From positions 186,001 to 250,000 of the forward strand of contig NZ_CANMRQ010000005.1 of NCBI RefSeq assembly GCF_947500325.1: 64,000 nt of DNA, in the 5' to 3' direction. Shown here in pieces: positions 1 through 8,087 of this stretch (the stretch's first letter is position 1; every line of letters begins with the position of its first letter). A model generated the notes under the pieces. That model made no database searches, was not told the origin of the DNA, and saw only the letters and a program-made list of their open reading frames with translations. A program made the position numbers and the translations under genes. This stretch comes from an uncultured Lacinutrix sp. Its GTDB lineage: Bacteria; Bacteroidota; Bacteroidia; Flavobacteriales; Flavobacteriaceae.

Positions 1-3
1 AGA

Positions 4-1632
4 ATGATAAAATTGAAAAACAGCCAACATCTACTTATAAAATACTATTTTTCAATAGCTTGTCTATTTTTTTTACTTTTTGCTTGCGGAAATGATAACA
101 ATTCAAACCAAAATCGGCAAGTTTTTAGATACAATGAACATAAAAATATAGGATCTTTAGATCCGGCATTTGCAAAAGATAACGCAGATATATGGGCAGT
201 AAACCAACTTTTTAACGGTTTACTACAAATGGATGAGAACTTAAATGTACAACCATCAATTGCTAAAAGTTATAGCGTTTCTGAAGATGCACTCACTTAT
301 ACATTTAACCTTAGAAATGATGTTTATTTTCATAAACATCATTTATTTGGTAAAGACTCTACAAGAATTGTAAATGCTTCAGATTTTGAATATAGTTTTA
401 ATCGTTTAATAGATAAAAAGGTGGCTTCTCCTGGCCGTTGGGTTATGGATATGGTCGAGAGTTTTTCTGCAGAAAATAATGATACTTTCAAAATAAAGCT
501 AACACAACCATTTCCTGCTTTTTTAGGACTACTAACCATGAAATATTGCTCTGTTGTTCCTAAAGAAATTGTAGAACATTATGGTAGTGATTTTAGATCT
601 AACGCTATTGGTACTGGTCCTTTTAAACTTAAGCGTTGGGAAGAAAATATAAAACTAGTATTTAGACGACATAATAATTATTTTGAAACTGATGACAAGG
701 GCAAAAAACTACCTTATTTAGAAGCTGTAGCAATTACTTTTTTACCAGACAAACAGAGTGAATTTTTACAATTTATACAAGGTAATTTAGATTTTTTAAA
801 TTCTTTAGACGCTTCGTACCAAGATGACATTTTAACTTCTCAAGGACAATTAAGAGACAAGTATGTTCAGGATATAGATGTTATTCGCGGTCCATATTTA
901 AATACAGAATATCTTGCGTTTTATATGGATACTAACCTAAACGAAATACAATCAAAACTATTAAGACAGGCTGTAAATTATGGTTTCGACAGAAAAAAAA
1001 TGATGACTTATCTACGAAACGGTATTGGAATTCCTGCCAATGGTGGATTTATACCTAAAGGTTTACCAGGTTTTAATAGTACTATTGGGTTTAATTATAA
1101 TCCAGAAAAAGCTAAATTACTAATTTCTCAATTTAAAACAGAAACTGGTAATAACTCTCCAGAAATAACAATTACTACAACTAGTAATTATTTGAATTTT
1201 TGTGAATACATACAAAGGGAACTACAAAAAGTGAATTTAAATGTTAATGTTGATGTCATACCTGCTTCTACATTAAAAAGTGCAAAAGCTAATGGTAAAC
1301 TAGATTTTTTTAGAGCGAGTTGGGTAGCAGACTATCCAGATGCACAAAATTATCTATCTCTATTTTACAGTAAAAATTTCGCTCCTAATGGGCCAAATTA
1401 TACGCACTTTAAAAACGAACAGTTTGATAACTGGTATGAACAATCATTTGTAGAAACAAACATTAAAAAAAGAGAAGAACTGTATGCCAAGATGGACAGC
1501 CTTGTTATTAATGAAACACCTATAGTACCTATGTATTATGATGAAGTTATTAGATTTAAAAGAAAAAACATTTCAGGTTTAGGTAACAACCCAACAAACC
1601 TTCTAGAACTAAAATCTGTTAAAAAAGAATAG
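4..1632 (+). CDS. ABC transporter peptide-binding lipoprotein (SBP_bac_5, OppA/DppA type)
   Basis: 542 aa. It probably captures oligopeptides or a similar solute for an ABC importer. The N-terminus is a lipoprotein signal: a hydrophobic stretch ending in LLFAC, so Cys28 would be lipidated, followed by a polar GNDNN linker. The mature part has the family hallmarks in order: LDPAFAKDNAD and an NQLFNGLL block near residues 50-70, LRNDVYFH near 105, and AIGTGPFKLKRWE near 200. The length is normal for the family. No permease or ATPase genes follow; the next gene is convergent and overlaps by 14 bp, so partners lie upstream of the window or elsewhere. Substrate is unknown. The gene starts at the left window edge, so its promoter is not visible. 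Confidence 0.88.
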   Translation: MIKLKNSQHLLIKYYFSIACLFFLLFACGNDNNSNQNRQVFRYNEHKNIGSLDPAFAKDNADIWAVNQLFNGLLQMDENLNVQPSIAKSYSVSEDALTYTFNLRNDVYFHKHHLFGKDSTRIVNASDFEYSFNRLIDKKVASPGRWVMDMVESFSAENNDTFKIKLTQPFPAFLGLLTMKYCSVVPKEIVEHYGSDFRSNAIGTGPFKLKRWEENIKLVFRRHNNYFETDDKGKKLPYLEAVAITFLPDKQSEFLQFIQGNLDFLNSLDASYQDDILTSQGQLRDKYVQDIDVIRGPYLNTEYLAFYMDTNLNEIQSKLLRQAVNYGFDRKKMMTYLRNGIGIPANGGFIPKGLPGFNSTIGFNYNPEKAKLLISQFKTETGNNSPEITITTTSNYLNFCEYIQRELQKVNLNVNVDVIPASTLKSAKANGKLDFFRASWVADYPDAQNYLSLFYSKNFAPNGPNYTHFKNEQFDNWYEQSFVETNIKKREELYAKMDSLVINETPIVPMYYDEVIRFKRKNISGLGNNPTNLLELKSVKKE

Positions 1633-2323
1633 ACTCTTCTTTTATTTTTCTTTCGTTTGTTATACCCATTACTATTAAATACTGAGAAATACCATATACT
1701 AACATTATTAATATTTCATGAAACGGAAAGTTTTCATAATAGAAAGATTGTATTAAACTTATACTGTCTGACACTACTGCCGTAAAAACACCAGCTATAA
1801 CTAATAAATAACTACTTTTAATCACCTCATTTTTTCTTAAGAAAGCAAATAAAATCACTATTAAAGAAGCAAATAAATATACCATAGCTGGAATAAAAAA
1901 GTCTCCTAAATTGTCTATTACTAGAAGCATAATTAAAACCATATATATAAAACAAATAATAAAATATGGCATAAGACTAGTTAGATTAAAATCTTTTTCA
2001 TTAGAAAATCTAAATGCATAAAACAACTTTCCAATTATAAATAACAAAATGCCAATTATATATGCATTTGTAATCTCATAAAAGATTAATAATATATCAC
2101 CTATTAAAAAACTTGAGAGCGCAATACACATATAAATAAAACGTCGCCTATGTTCTTCTTGGTTATTTAGTAAATAATAAATTATTAAAGACCCTACAAT
2201 TATTGGCTTAGTAATAAACCTAAATGGTATTGCTTCTAAATTTAATTTAACAAAAATGTCAAGCAACAATATTGCAAAAAACAGAGTCGTAAAAAAGGTT
2301 TTGTTTTTAAAAATAACTTGCAT
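1619..2323 (-). CDS. YhhN/TMEM86-family membrane protein, copy A (lysoplasmalogenase-like)
   Basis: 234 aa, about eight hydrophobic segments. The family is known for lysoplasmalogenase activity (hydrolysis of the vinyl-ether bond), but the substrate here is not established. Visible family motifs are FRFITKP near residue 40, IGDILLIF near 75, AFRF near 105 and SDSISL near 185. The frame is open up to an ATG at 2383, but I place the start at 2323 because MQVIFKNKTFF aligns with the N-termini of the three neighbouring paralogues (MNSLFKN, MKYILQN, MNLLFKN). First of four tandem paralogues; its closest relative is copy A' at 3285-3971 (both have LNLEA/LTLEA followed by P[FY]RFI[TS]KP). The 3' end overlaps the convergent lipoprotein gene by 14 bp. 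Confidence 0.8.
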   Translation of the reverse strand: MQVIFKNKTFFTTLFFAILLLDIFVKLNLEAIPFRFITKPIIVGSLIIYYLLNNQEEHRRRFIYMCIALSSFLIGDILLIFYEITNAYIIGILLFIIGKLFYAFRFSNEKDFNLTSLMPYFIICFIYMVLIMLLVIDNLGDFFIPAMVYLFASLIVILFAFLRKNEVIKSSYLLVIAGVFTAVVSDSISLIQSFYYENFPFHEILIMLVYGISQYLIVMGITNERKIKEESILF

Positions 2324-2493
2324 CGTGTTTTGATAGGACTTACTAGGTGTAATAACAAAGTTAATCAACAATTTGATTACCAAGTATTTTTATTTCATTA
2401 ATTATATATTTAAACTAAGATCTTAATAACTATTACTAGTTGTGGCATAAAAAAGTAAAGCACTATAAGGTATTTAAAAAACAATAAAAATTT

Positions 2494-3198
2494 CTATTTA
2501 TTTTTAAGAAAACTTATATCTACATTCTCTTTTACTAAACCTACTAAAATAAAATATTGAGAAGCTCCATAAAAAAACATTATTGTATAATTATTGTATG
2601 CTATATCAAAATTATAAAACTCTTTTAAAAGATTTATACTATCTGAAAACATAGACAATATAATACCAATTAAAACGAACCAATAACTTGAATTATTTAC
2701 TGCATTCTTTCTTAAATATGCAAATTGAGCAGTGAGCATTACAATAAACAAATACAGTAATACAGGTAAAAAGTAATCTCCCAAATTATCATATATAAAT
2801 AGCATTACTACACTCATATATGTAAAGCAAAACAACAAAAAAGGAATTAATTTTAAAATATTAAAATCGTTATTGTTAGAGAATCGAACACTATACAAGA
2901 TTTTTGCAATTGCAAAAAAGATAACTCCAGTAGTCAATAGCGTTTTATTCTCACCATTAATTATGAAAAAATCTCCAATTATAAAGCAACATATTGCAGT
3001 TACTACTAAATATACTTTGGTTCTACTCTCTTCATTTTGATTCACAACATAAAATATTAATAGTAATACTATTAAACTAGATTTAGTAATATATCTAAGG
3101 CGAGTAGGCGTTAAATTGACTTTAACTACAGTATCTAAAACAAAGATTGCAAAATACAATAGTGTAAAATATAGTAGGTTTTTAAAAAGCGAGTTCAT
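2494..3198 (-). CDS. YhhN/TMEM86-family membrane protein, copy B
   Basis: 234 aa multi-spanning membrane protein. It is very close to copy B' at 4014-4724: shared blocks include YVVNQNE, AICCFIIGDFFII, RFSNNNDFNIL, AQFAYLRKN and LSMFSDSI. It keeps the family Gly-Asp (IGDFF) and Ser-Asp (FSDSI) motifs, but the usual Lys-Pro after the first hydrophobic block is Lys-Ser (RYITKSS). The region just upstream (3199-3245) resembles the region upstream of copy B', so promoter and gene appear to have been duplicated together. Enzymatic activity is uncertain. Confidence 0.8.
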   Translation of the reverse strand: MNSLFKNLLYFTLLYFAIFVLDTVVKVNLTPTRLRYITKSSLIVLLLIFYVVNQNEESRTKVYLVVTAICCFIIGDFFIINGENKTLLTTGVIFFAIAKILYSVRFSNNNDFNILKLIPFLLFCFTYMSVVMLFIYDNLGDYFLPVLLYLFIVMLTAQFAYLRKNAVNNSSYWFVLIGIILSMFSDSINLLKEFYNFDIAYNNYTIMFFYGASQYFILVGLVKENVDISFLKNK

Positions 3199-3284
3199 AC
3201 AATTTGGGAAAAGTATATAGTCACAATATATAAAATTTCAATTTGTTAATAAAAAAACATATTAAAAACCTAAATATCAATTCA

Positions 3285-3971
3285 TTAATTATTCATAATA
3301 ACTTCTCCTTCATCGACTATTCCTAAAACTATCATAAATTGAGAAAGCCCATAAAATATCATTATTGCAGAATCTTGGTAATTCATTTTAATATGAAAAA
3401 TACTAAGCGCTACTATAGTTTCAGAAACAATAAAAGCAATCACTCCAAACAGAATTAATAAATAACTTTTAGAACTTACAGATCCTAACCTTAAATAAGC
3501 CATTAATAATAAAATTTGAGAAACGAAGTAATACAGTAATACAGGAATTGTAAAACTCCCTAATCCGTTAAATATAAAGTGAAGTAAGCAAATAATATAA
3601 ATGAAACTAAAAATTAATAAAGGCAATAATTTCAAAATAGTAAACTCTTTATTAGTAGAAAACTTATATATATAAATTAACTTTCCTGCTATAAAAAATA
3701 ACATTCCCAATAAAAAAAATAATTTATTTGAATCATCTATTAAAAAAAAATCTCCAATTAAAAAACATAGTATTCCAATTAAAAAAACAACATTCTTCAC
3801 CCTTTTATTTCTATTGTAAATAAAAAAACATAAAATTGAAAGCATTACTAAAGGCTTAGAAATAAATCGATAAGGAAACGCCTCTAAAGTTAATTTCACA
3901 AAAACATCTACTCCAATTATTATAGAGAAAACAATAAAAAAAATACGTTTATTTTGCAGGATATATTTCAT
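3285..3971 (-). CDS. YhhN/TMEM86-family membrane protein, copy A'
   Basis: 228 aa multi-spanning membrane protein of the YhhN family. It belongs with copy A (1619-2323): both have the [FY]RFI[TS]KP motif with the canonical Lys-Pro, and a [LT]LEA segment before it. IGDFFLI (near residue 72) and VSETIVA (near 182) replace the usual GD and SD motifs; in the latter the Asp of SDS is Glu. About 42 bp separate it from the next gene upstream (copy B'), so the array could be one transcript, although each gene may have its own promoter. Confidence 0.78.
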   Translation of the reverse strand: MKYILQNKRIFFIVFSIIIGVDVFVKLTLEAFPYRFISKPLVMLSILCFFIYNRNKRVKNVVFLIGILCFLIGDFFLIDDSNKLFFLLGMLFFIAGKLIYIYKFSTNKEFTILKLLPLLIFSFIYIICLLHFIFNGLGSFTIPVLLYYFVSQILLLMAYLRLGSVSSKSYLLILFGVIAFIVSETIVALSIFHIKMNYQDSAIMIFYGLSQFMIVLGIVDEGEVIMNN

Positions 3972-4013
3972 TGTAAATAGTTTTAGGGACTATTCTATTT
4001 CACTAATAATAGG

Positions 4014-4724
4014 CTAACTTAGATTTACTTTAGTTTTTTTAAAATTAGTACTTTCTTTAACAAGGCCAACAACAATAAAATATTGAGACAGACCATAAAA
4101 AAGCATAATTGTATATTCATTATATGCAATCTCTGGATCATAAAACTCTTTTAGAAATGTTATACTGTCTGAAAACATAGACAATACAATCCCAATAATA
4201 ACTAGCCAATAACTAGTAATATTCACATTATTTTTTCTTAGATACGCAAACTGAGCAGTTATCATCACAATAAATAAATATACTAATACAGGAAAAAAAT
4301 AAACGCCTAGATTGTTATAGATAAATAACATAACCAAACTCATGTATGCAAAACAAAATAGTAAAAAGGGTATGAGTCTTAAGATATTAAAATCGTTATT
4401 ATTAGAAAATCGTATAGTATAAAGAATTTTAGCAACAGCAAAAAAGATAGCGCCAACTGTTATAAAAAGTTTAGATTTACCATCAATTATAAAAAAATCT
4501 CCAATAATAAAACAGCATATAGCAATTACTACTAAATACATTTTACTCTTATATTGCTCATTTTGATTTACAACATAAAACAATAGTAATAATAGCATTA
4601 AGCTAGACTTAGTAAAATATCTAAGACAAGTTAACTCTATATTAACTTTAACAATTGTATCTACTATAAAAAACACCAAATACAATAATGTAAAATACAG
4701 TATATTCTTAAAAAGCAGGTTCAT
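4014..4724 (-). CDS. YhhN/TMEM86-family membrane protein, copy B'
   Basis: 236 aa multi-spanning membrane protein, the near-twin of copy B (2494-3198). It has the same Lys-Ser substitution at the Lys-Pro position (RYFTKSS) and the same IGDFFII and FSDSI motifs. It is the upstream-most member of the minus-strand array. Between it and the GlmU-like gene (4790) are 65 bp whose sequence next to the start codon resembles that of copy B. Function is inferred only from the family. Confidence 0.8.
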   Translation of the reverse strand: MNLLFKNILYFTLLYLVFFIVDTIVKVNIELTCLRYFTKSSLMLLLLLFYVVNQNEQYKSKMYLVVIAICCFIIGDFFIIDGKSKLFITVGAIFFAVAKILYTIRFSNNNDFNILRLIPFLLFCFAYMSLVMLFIYNNLGVYFFPVLVYLFIVMITAQFAYLRKNNVNITSYWLVIIGIVLSMFSDSITFLKEFYDPEIAYNEYTIMLFYGLSQYFIVVGLVKESTNFKKTKVNLS

Positions 4725-4789
4725 ATAATTGGGGGATTATATATAACCGCAATATAAATGTATTCTTATAAAAATCAATGTATTATTTA

Positions 4790-5965
4790 TTAATCGCGTC
4801 TAAATTTTTTAGTTTCATCAAAAATATGTTCTAAAATTATTTGATCTTCAGATGAAAATTCTATACTACGTCTTGACATAACTACTTTGGCAACTTCAAA
4901 TGCTTTTTTTGTTAAATACGTAGTAAAACCTCCACTTCCGCCCCAACTATAACTAGGCACAAAATTTCTTGGAAAACCGCTACCAAATATATTAGCCATA
5001 ACACCTATTACTGTTCCTGTATTAAACATTGTATTAATACCACATTTACTATGGTCTCCCATCATAAGACCACAAAACTGCAAACCAGTTTTAGCAAAAC
5101 CTTCAGTTTCATAATCCCACAAACGTACTTCTGCATAATTGTTTTTAAGATTAGAATTATTTGTATCTGCTCCTAAATTACACCATTCGCCTATAACAGA
5201 ATTACCTAAAAAACCATCATGACCTTTATTAGAATAACCAAAAACAACCGAGTTATTTACTTCTCCTCCTACTTTACTATGCGGCCCAATAGTAGTAGGT
5301 CCATATATTTTAGCAGCAAGTTTTACTGTAGCGTTATTACAAAGTACAAAAGGGCCACGTATAACACTAGTTTCCATAATCTCTGCATTCTCACCTATAT
5401 AAATAGGTCCAGCACTTGCATTAAGAGTTGTAAACTCTAATTTAGCACCTTCTTCAATAAAAATATTTTCTGGAGCAATAATATTATTTGATTTTGGAAT
5501 TGGTTGCGATTTCCTTCCTTTAGTTAACAACTCAAAATCCTGAATAATAGCCTCTCCATTTTTAGAAAATATATCCCAGGTATTTTCTATTACTATTAAA
5601 TCACTATCAAATTCAATAGCTTCAAAAGTAGCTAAATCTATATCTTCTTGATTTTCAGAAGTAAAAAAAGCAACAACGTCTTCTCCTTTAAAAATAGCCT
5701 GATTATTTTTTAAGTTTCTAATCTTTTCTACTAATTCTTTTGTAGGACAAAATGATGCATTAATCATTATATTAAATTCTAGTTCTACCATTGGCCATTT
5801 TACAGACAAATAGTCTTCTGTTACTGTCGTAGTAGTAACCTCTAAATATTTCTCCCACTTTTCACGAATAGTTAAAACACCAACTCTAATATCTGCAACA
5901 GGACGCGTATATGTAAATGGTAATAGTTGATTTCTTGATGGTCCATCGAAAAGAATGTAGTTCAT
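4790..5965 (-). CDS. GlmU-like putative sugar nucleotidyltransferase with left-handed beta-helix
   Basis: 391 aa. The N-terminus (MNYILFDGPSRNQLLPFTYTRP and VGVLTIREKWE) is typical of the short Bacteroidota NTP_transf_4-type nucleotidyltransferase, and residues about 160-340 form hexapeptide repeats (IAPENIF, IYIGENAEI, GPTTIGPHSKVGG, IGEWCNLGADTNNSN) as in GlmU-like acyltransferases. It may make UDP-GlcNAc or another activated sugar; the precise reaction is not evident. The gene lies downstream of rpmE2 on the same strand but is separated from it by a strong terminator, so it probably has its own promoter. Confidence is high for the fold and lower for the substrate. Confidence 0.85.
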   Translation of the reverse strand: MNYILFDGPSRNQLLPFTYTRPVADIRVGVLTIREKWEKYLEVTTTTVTEDYLSVKWPMVELEFNIMINASFCPTKELVEKIRNLKNNQAIFKGEDVVAFFTSENQEDIDLATFEAIEFDSDLIVIENTWDIFSKNGEAIIQDFELLTKGRKSQPIPKSNNIIAPENIFIEEGAKLEFTTLNASAGPIYIGENAEIMETSVIRGPFVLCNNATVKLAAKIYGPTTIGPHSKVGGEVNNSVVFGYSNKGHDGFLGNSVIGEWCNLGADTNNSNLKNNYAEVRLWDYETEGFAKTGLQFCGLMMGDHSKCGINTMFNTGTVIGVMANIFGSGFPRNFVPSYSWGGSGGFTTYLTKKAFEVAKVVMSRRSIEFSSEDQIILEHIFDETKKFRRD

Positions 5966-6036
5966 TATAAAGTATTAGGATTAAAATTGACAATTCAATT
6001 TAAAAATATAGTCAAAAGTAAAGTAATTACAGAAAA

Positions 6037-6069
6037 CAAAAAAGCCTTTCAGTAAAACTGAAAGGCTTT
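6037..6069 (-). terminator. Rho-independent terminator of rpmE2
   Basis: Perfect 12-bp inverted repeat (arms AAAGCCTTTCAG and CTGAAAGGCTTT, 6041-6052 and 6058-6069, loop of 5) followed on the minus strand by T-rich sequence. It lies 22 bp beyond the rpmE2 stop codon. Confidence 0.9.
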
Positions 6070-6090
6070 ATATGGTTTAAAACGCTATAA

Positions 6091-6342
6091 TTATTTTTTG
6101 AATTTAGCGTATTTGTTTTTGAATTTATCAATACGTCCAGCTGTATCAATTAATTTAGATTTACCAGTATAAAATGGGTGAGATGTTCTAGAGATTTCCA
6201 TTTTAACTAATGGATACTCAACACCTTCAAATTCTAAAGTTTCGCTTGTGTTAGCTGTAGATTTAGTAATAAAAACATCATCGTTAGACATGTCTTTGAA
6301 TGCTACTAATCTATAATTTTCTGGATGTATATCTTTTTTCAT
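6091..6342 (-). CDS. rpmE2: 50S ribosomal protein L31, type B (zinc-independent)
   Basis: 83 aa, full length for type-B L31. [20 protein letters not shown] and [20 protein letters not shown] are diagnostic. There are no cysteines, so this is the C-minus form that does not bind zinc and that in many bacteria replaces the zinc form under zinc limitation; here it is the only L31 seen. It is monocistronic: a terminator follows and the upstream neighbour is divergent. Confidence 0.97.
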   Translation of the reverse strand: MKKDIHPENYRLVAFKDMSNDDVFITKSTANTSETLEFEGVEYPLVKMEISRTSHPFYTGKSKLIDTAGRIDKFKNKYAKFKK

Positions 6343-6441
6343 CGCTAAATGCTTTAAATGTATTCTATTTTTCGAGGTGCAAATTTAAGCAAATTTTATA
6401 AATCAACAATACTTTTTATAAAATTTATTTAAACTTATTTA

Positions 6442-6470
6442 TGTAACGTTTTTCTATCTTTGGGTACTAA
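6442..6470 (+). promoter_or_regulatory. Candidate ECF-type promoter of the DUF4199 gene
   Basis: TGTAACGTTTTT at 6442-6453, then TACTAA at 6465-6470; the spacer between TGTAACG and TACTAA is 16 bp. The same two boxes at the same spacing precede the ECF sigma gene at 60646. A housekeeping-like -7 box TATCTTTG (6455-6462) is embedded in the spacer, so the gene could be read by either sigma factor. The start codon is 31 bp downstream of the -10-like box. Confidence 0.5.
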
Positions 6471-6500
6471 CATACATAATTAACATATAAACCAAAAATT

Positions 6501-7031
6501 ATGGAAACTTCAACAAAATCTTCATCAATTAACTATGGCCTATACTTAGGTGTAATATTAGCAGCCATAACTGTACTATGCTATGCTATAAAATTAGAAT
6601 TATTAGTCAATTTTTGGTTAGTTCTAGTAGCTTTACCTATTTTAATAATTATGTTTGGTGTTATATCTGTAGTTAAATCCAGAAATATATTAGAAGGCTT
6701 TATAAGTTTTAAACAAGCCTTTTCATCTTATTTTATTACTGTTGCGATAGGAATAATTATTAGTACCATAATAAGTTATCTAATTTTTAATTTTGTAGAT
6801 CCAGAAGCTGCTCTACATTTAAAGAGTTTAGCTATTGAAAAAACTGAAATAACAATGAAAAATTGGGGAGCTCCACTTGATGAAATAGCAAAACAAGTAG
6901 AAGCTATGGAAAATCAGGATTCTCAATCTATAAGTGCTCAATTATTCTCTTTAGCTCAAAGCTTAGTATTTTTTGCAGTTATAGGACTAATAGTAGCTTT
7001 AATAATGAAAAGAAACCCAGAAAACGCATAA
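6501..7031 (+). CDS. DUF4199 domain membrane protein
   Basis: 176 aa with about four membrane segments (near residues 12-30, 34-54, 74-97 and 147-168) and a soluble loop near 105-140. The pattern, including the SFKQAFSSYF motif near residue 68, is that of DUF4199 proteins of Bacteroidota. The function is unknown. It lies 37 bp upstream of a polyprenol-phosphate-type glycosyltransferase; this pairing suggests a role with that enzyme in envelope glycan metabolism (inference). Upstream lies a promoter candidate shared with an ECF sigma gene. Confidence 0.8.
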   Translation: METSTKSSSINYGLYLGVILAAITVLCYAIKLELLVNFWLVLVALPILIIMFGVISVVKSRNILEGFISFKQAFSSYFITVAIGIIISTIISYLIFNFVDPEAALHLKSLAIEKTEITMKNWGAPLDEIAKQVEAMENQDSQSISAQLFSLAQSLVFFAVIGLIVALIMKRNPENA

Positions 7032-7068
7032 TAGTTATATATTTGAATAATCATTTTCAAATACATTT

Positions 7069-8025
7069 ATGAACATATCAGTAGTCATACCACTACTTAA
7101 CGAAGAAGAATCACTTACAGAATTACACGATTGGATTGCAAAAGTCATGCAATCCAATCGTTTTTCTCATGAAATTATATTTATTGACGATGGCAGTACA
7201 GATAAATCTTGGACTACCATAGAATCTCTATCTCAAAAGGACAATAACGTTAAAGGCATACGATTTTTAAAAAACTTTGGAAAATCTCAAGCTTTACATG
7301 CTGGATTTGATAAAGCTAAAGGAGACGTAGTAATTACAATGGATGCCGACTTACAAGACAATCCTGAAGAGATCCCATCACTTTACAATAAAATCACAAA
7401 AGAAAACTTTGATTTAGTATCTGGCTGGAAAAAGAAACGATACGATAATAAATTTACAAAAAACCTACCTTCAAAACTCTTTAATTGGGCTGCGCGTAAA
7501 ACATCTGGAGTAATTCTTAACGATTTTAATTGCGGTCTTAAAGCCTACAAAAATAATGTTGTAAAAAACATTGATGTTAATGGCGAAATGCATCGTTATA
7601 TACCAGTACTTGCTAAAAATGCTGGGTTTACAAAAATTGGAGAGCAAATAGTAAAACACCAAGCTAGAAAATATGGCGAAACCAAATTTGGTATGGATCG
7701 TTTTATTAATGGCTTTTTAGACCTTATAACCATTTGGTTTATTTCTCGTTTTGGTAAACGTCCCATGCACCTTTTTGGAGCTCTAGGTGTTATTATGTTT
7801 ACTATTGGCTTTGCTTTTGCTGCTTATATAGGAATTGACAAAATATTTTTCCACACTTCAGGAAGACTTATTACTCAAAGACCTCAGTTTTATATAGCTT
7901 TAACGACTATGATTATTGGGTCACAATTTTTTATTGCAGGATTTCTAGGTGAAATAATATTACGTAGCAAAGAAAATAAAAAACGTTACTTAGTAAAAGA
8001 AGAACTAAATATTGTTCTAAATTAA
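7069..8025 (+). CDS. Family 2 glycosyltransferase, DPM1/GtrB-like
   Basis: 318 aa. The catalytic GT-A domain (residues 1-225) starts with ISVVIPLLNEEESL, has FIDDGSTDKSW and the metal-binding DADLQDNPEEI (near residue 92), and the KYGETKFGMDRFINGFLDL motif before the membrane part. Two C-terminal membrane segments (near 232-256 and 268-292) are typical of enzymes that transfer a sugar onto undecaprenyl or dolichyl phosphate. Donor and acceptor sugars are unknown. It follows the DUF4199 gene by 37 bp and is likely co-transcribed. Confidence 0.88.
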   Translation: MNISVVIPLLNEEESLTELHDWIAKVMQSNRFSHEIIFIDDGSTDKSWTTIESLSQKDNNVKGIRFLKNFGKSQALHAGFDKAKGDVVITMDADLQDNPEEIPSLYNKITKENFDLVSGWKKKRYDNKFTKNLPSKLFNWAARKTSGVILNDFNCGLKAYKNNVVKNIDVNGEMHRYIPVLAKNAGFTKIGEQIVKHQARKYGETKFGMDRFINGFLDLITIWFISRFGKRPMHLFGALGVIMFTIGFAFAAYIGIDKIFFHTSGRLITQRPQFYIALTTMIIGSQFFIAGFLGEIILRSKENKKRYLVKEELNIVLN

Positions 8026-8059
8026 CAAGGCCTTAATTTTTAGCTTTTTTAATATTGCG

Positions 8060-8067
8060 TATTTTTG
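8060..8067 (+). promoter_or_regulatory. -7 promoter box of the phosphohexomutase gene
   Basis: TATTTTTG matches the Bacteroidota -7 consensus TAnnTTTG, 20 bp before the start codon. No clear -33 TTG is seen. Confidence 0.45.
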
Positions 8068-8087
8068 CGCACATATAGTACATAATT

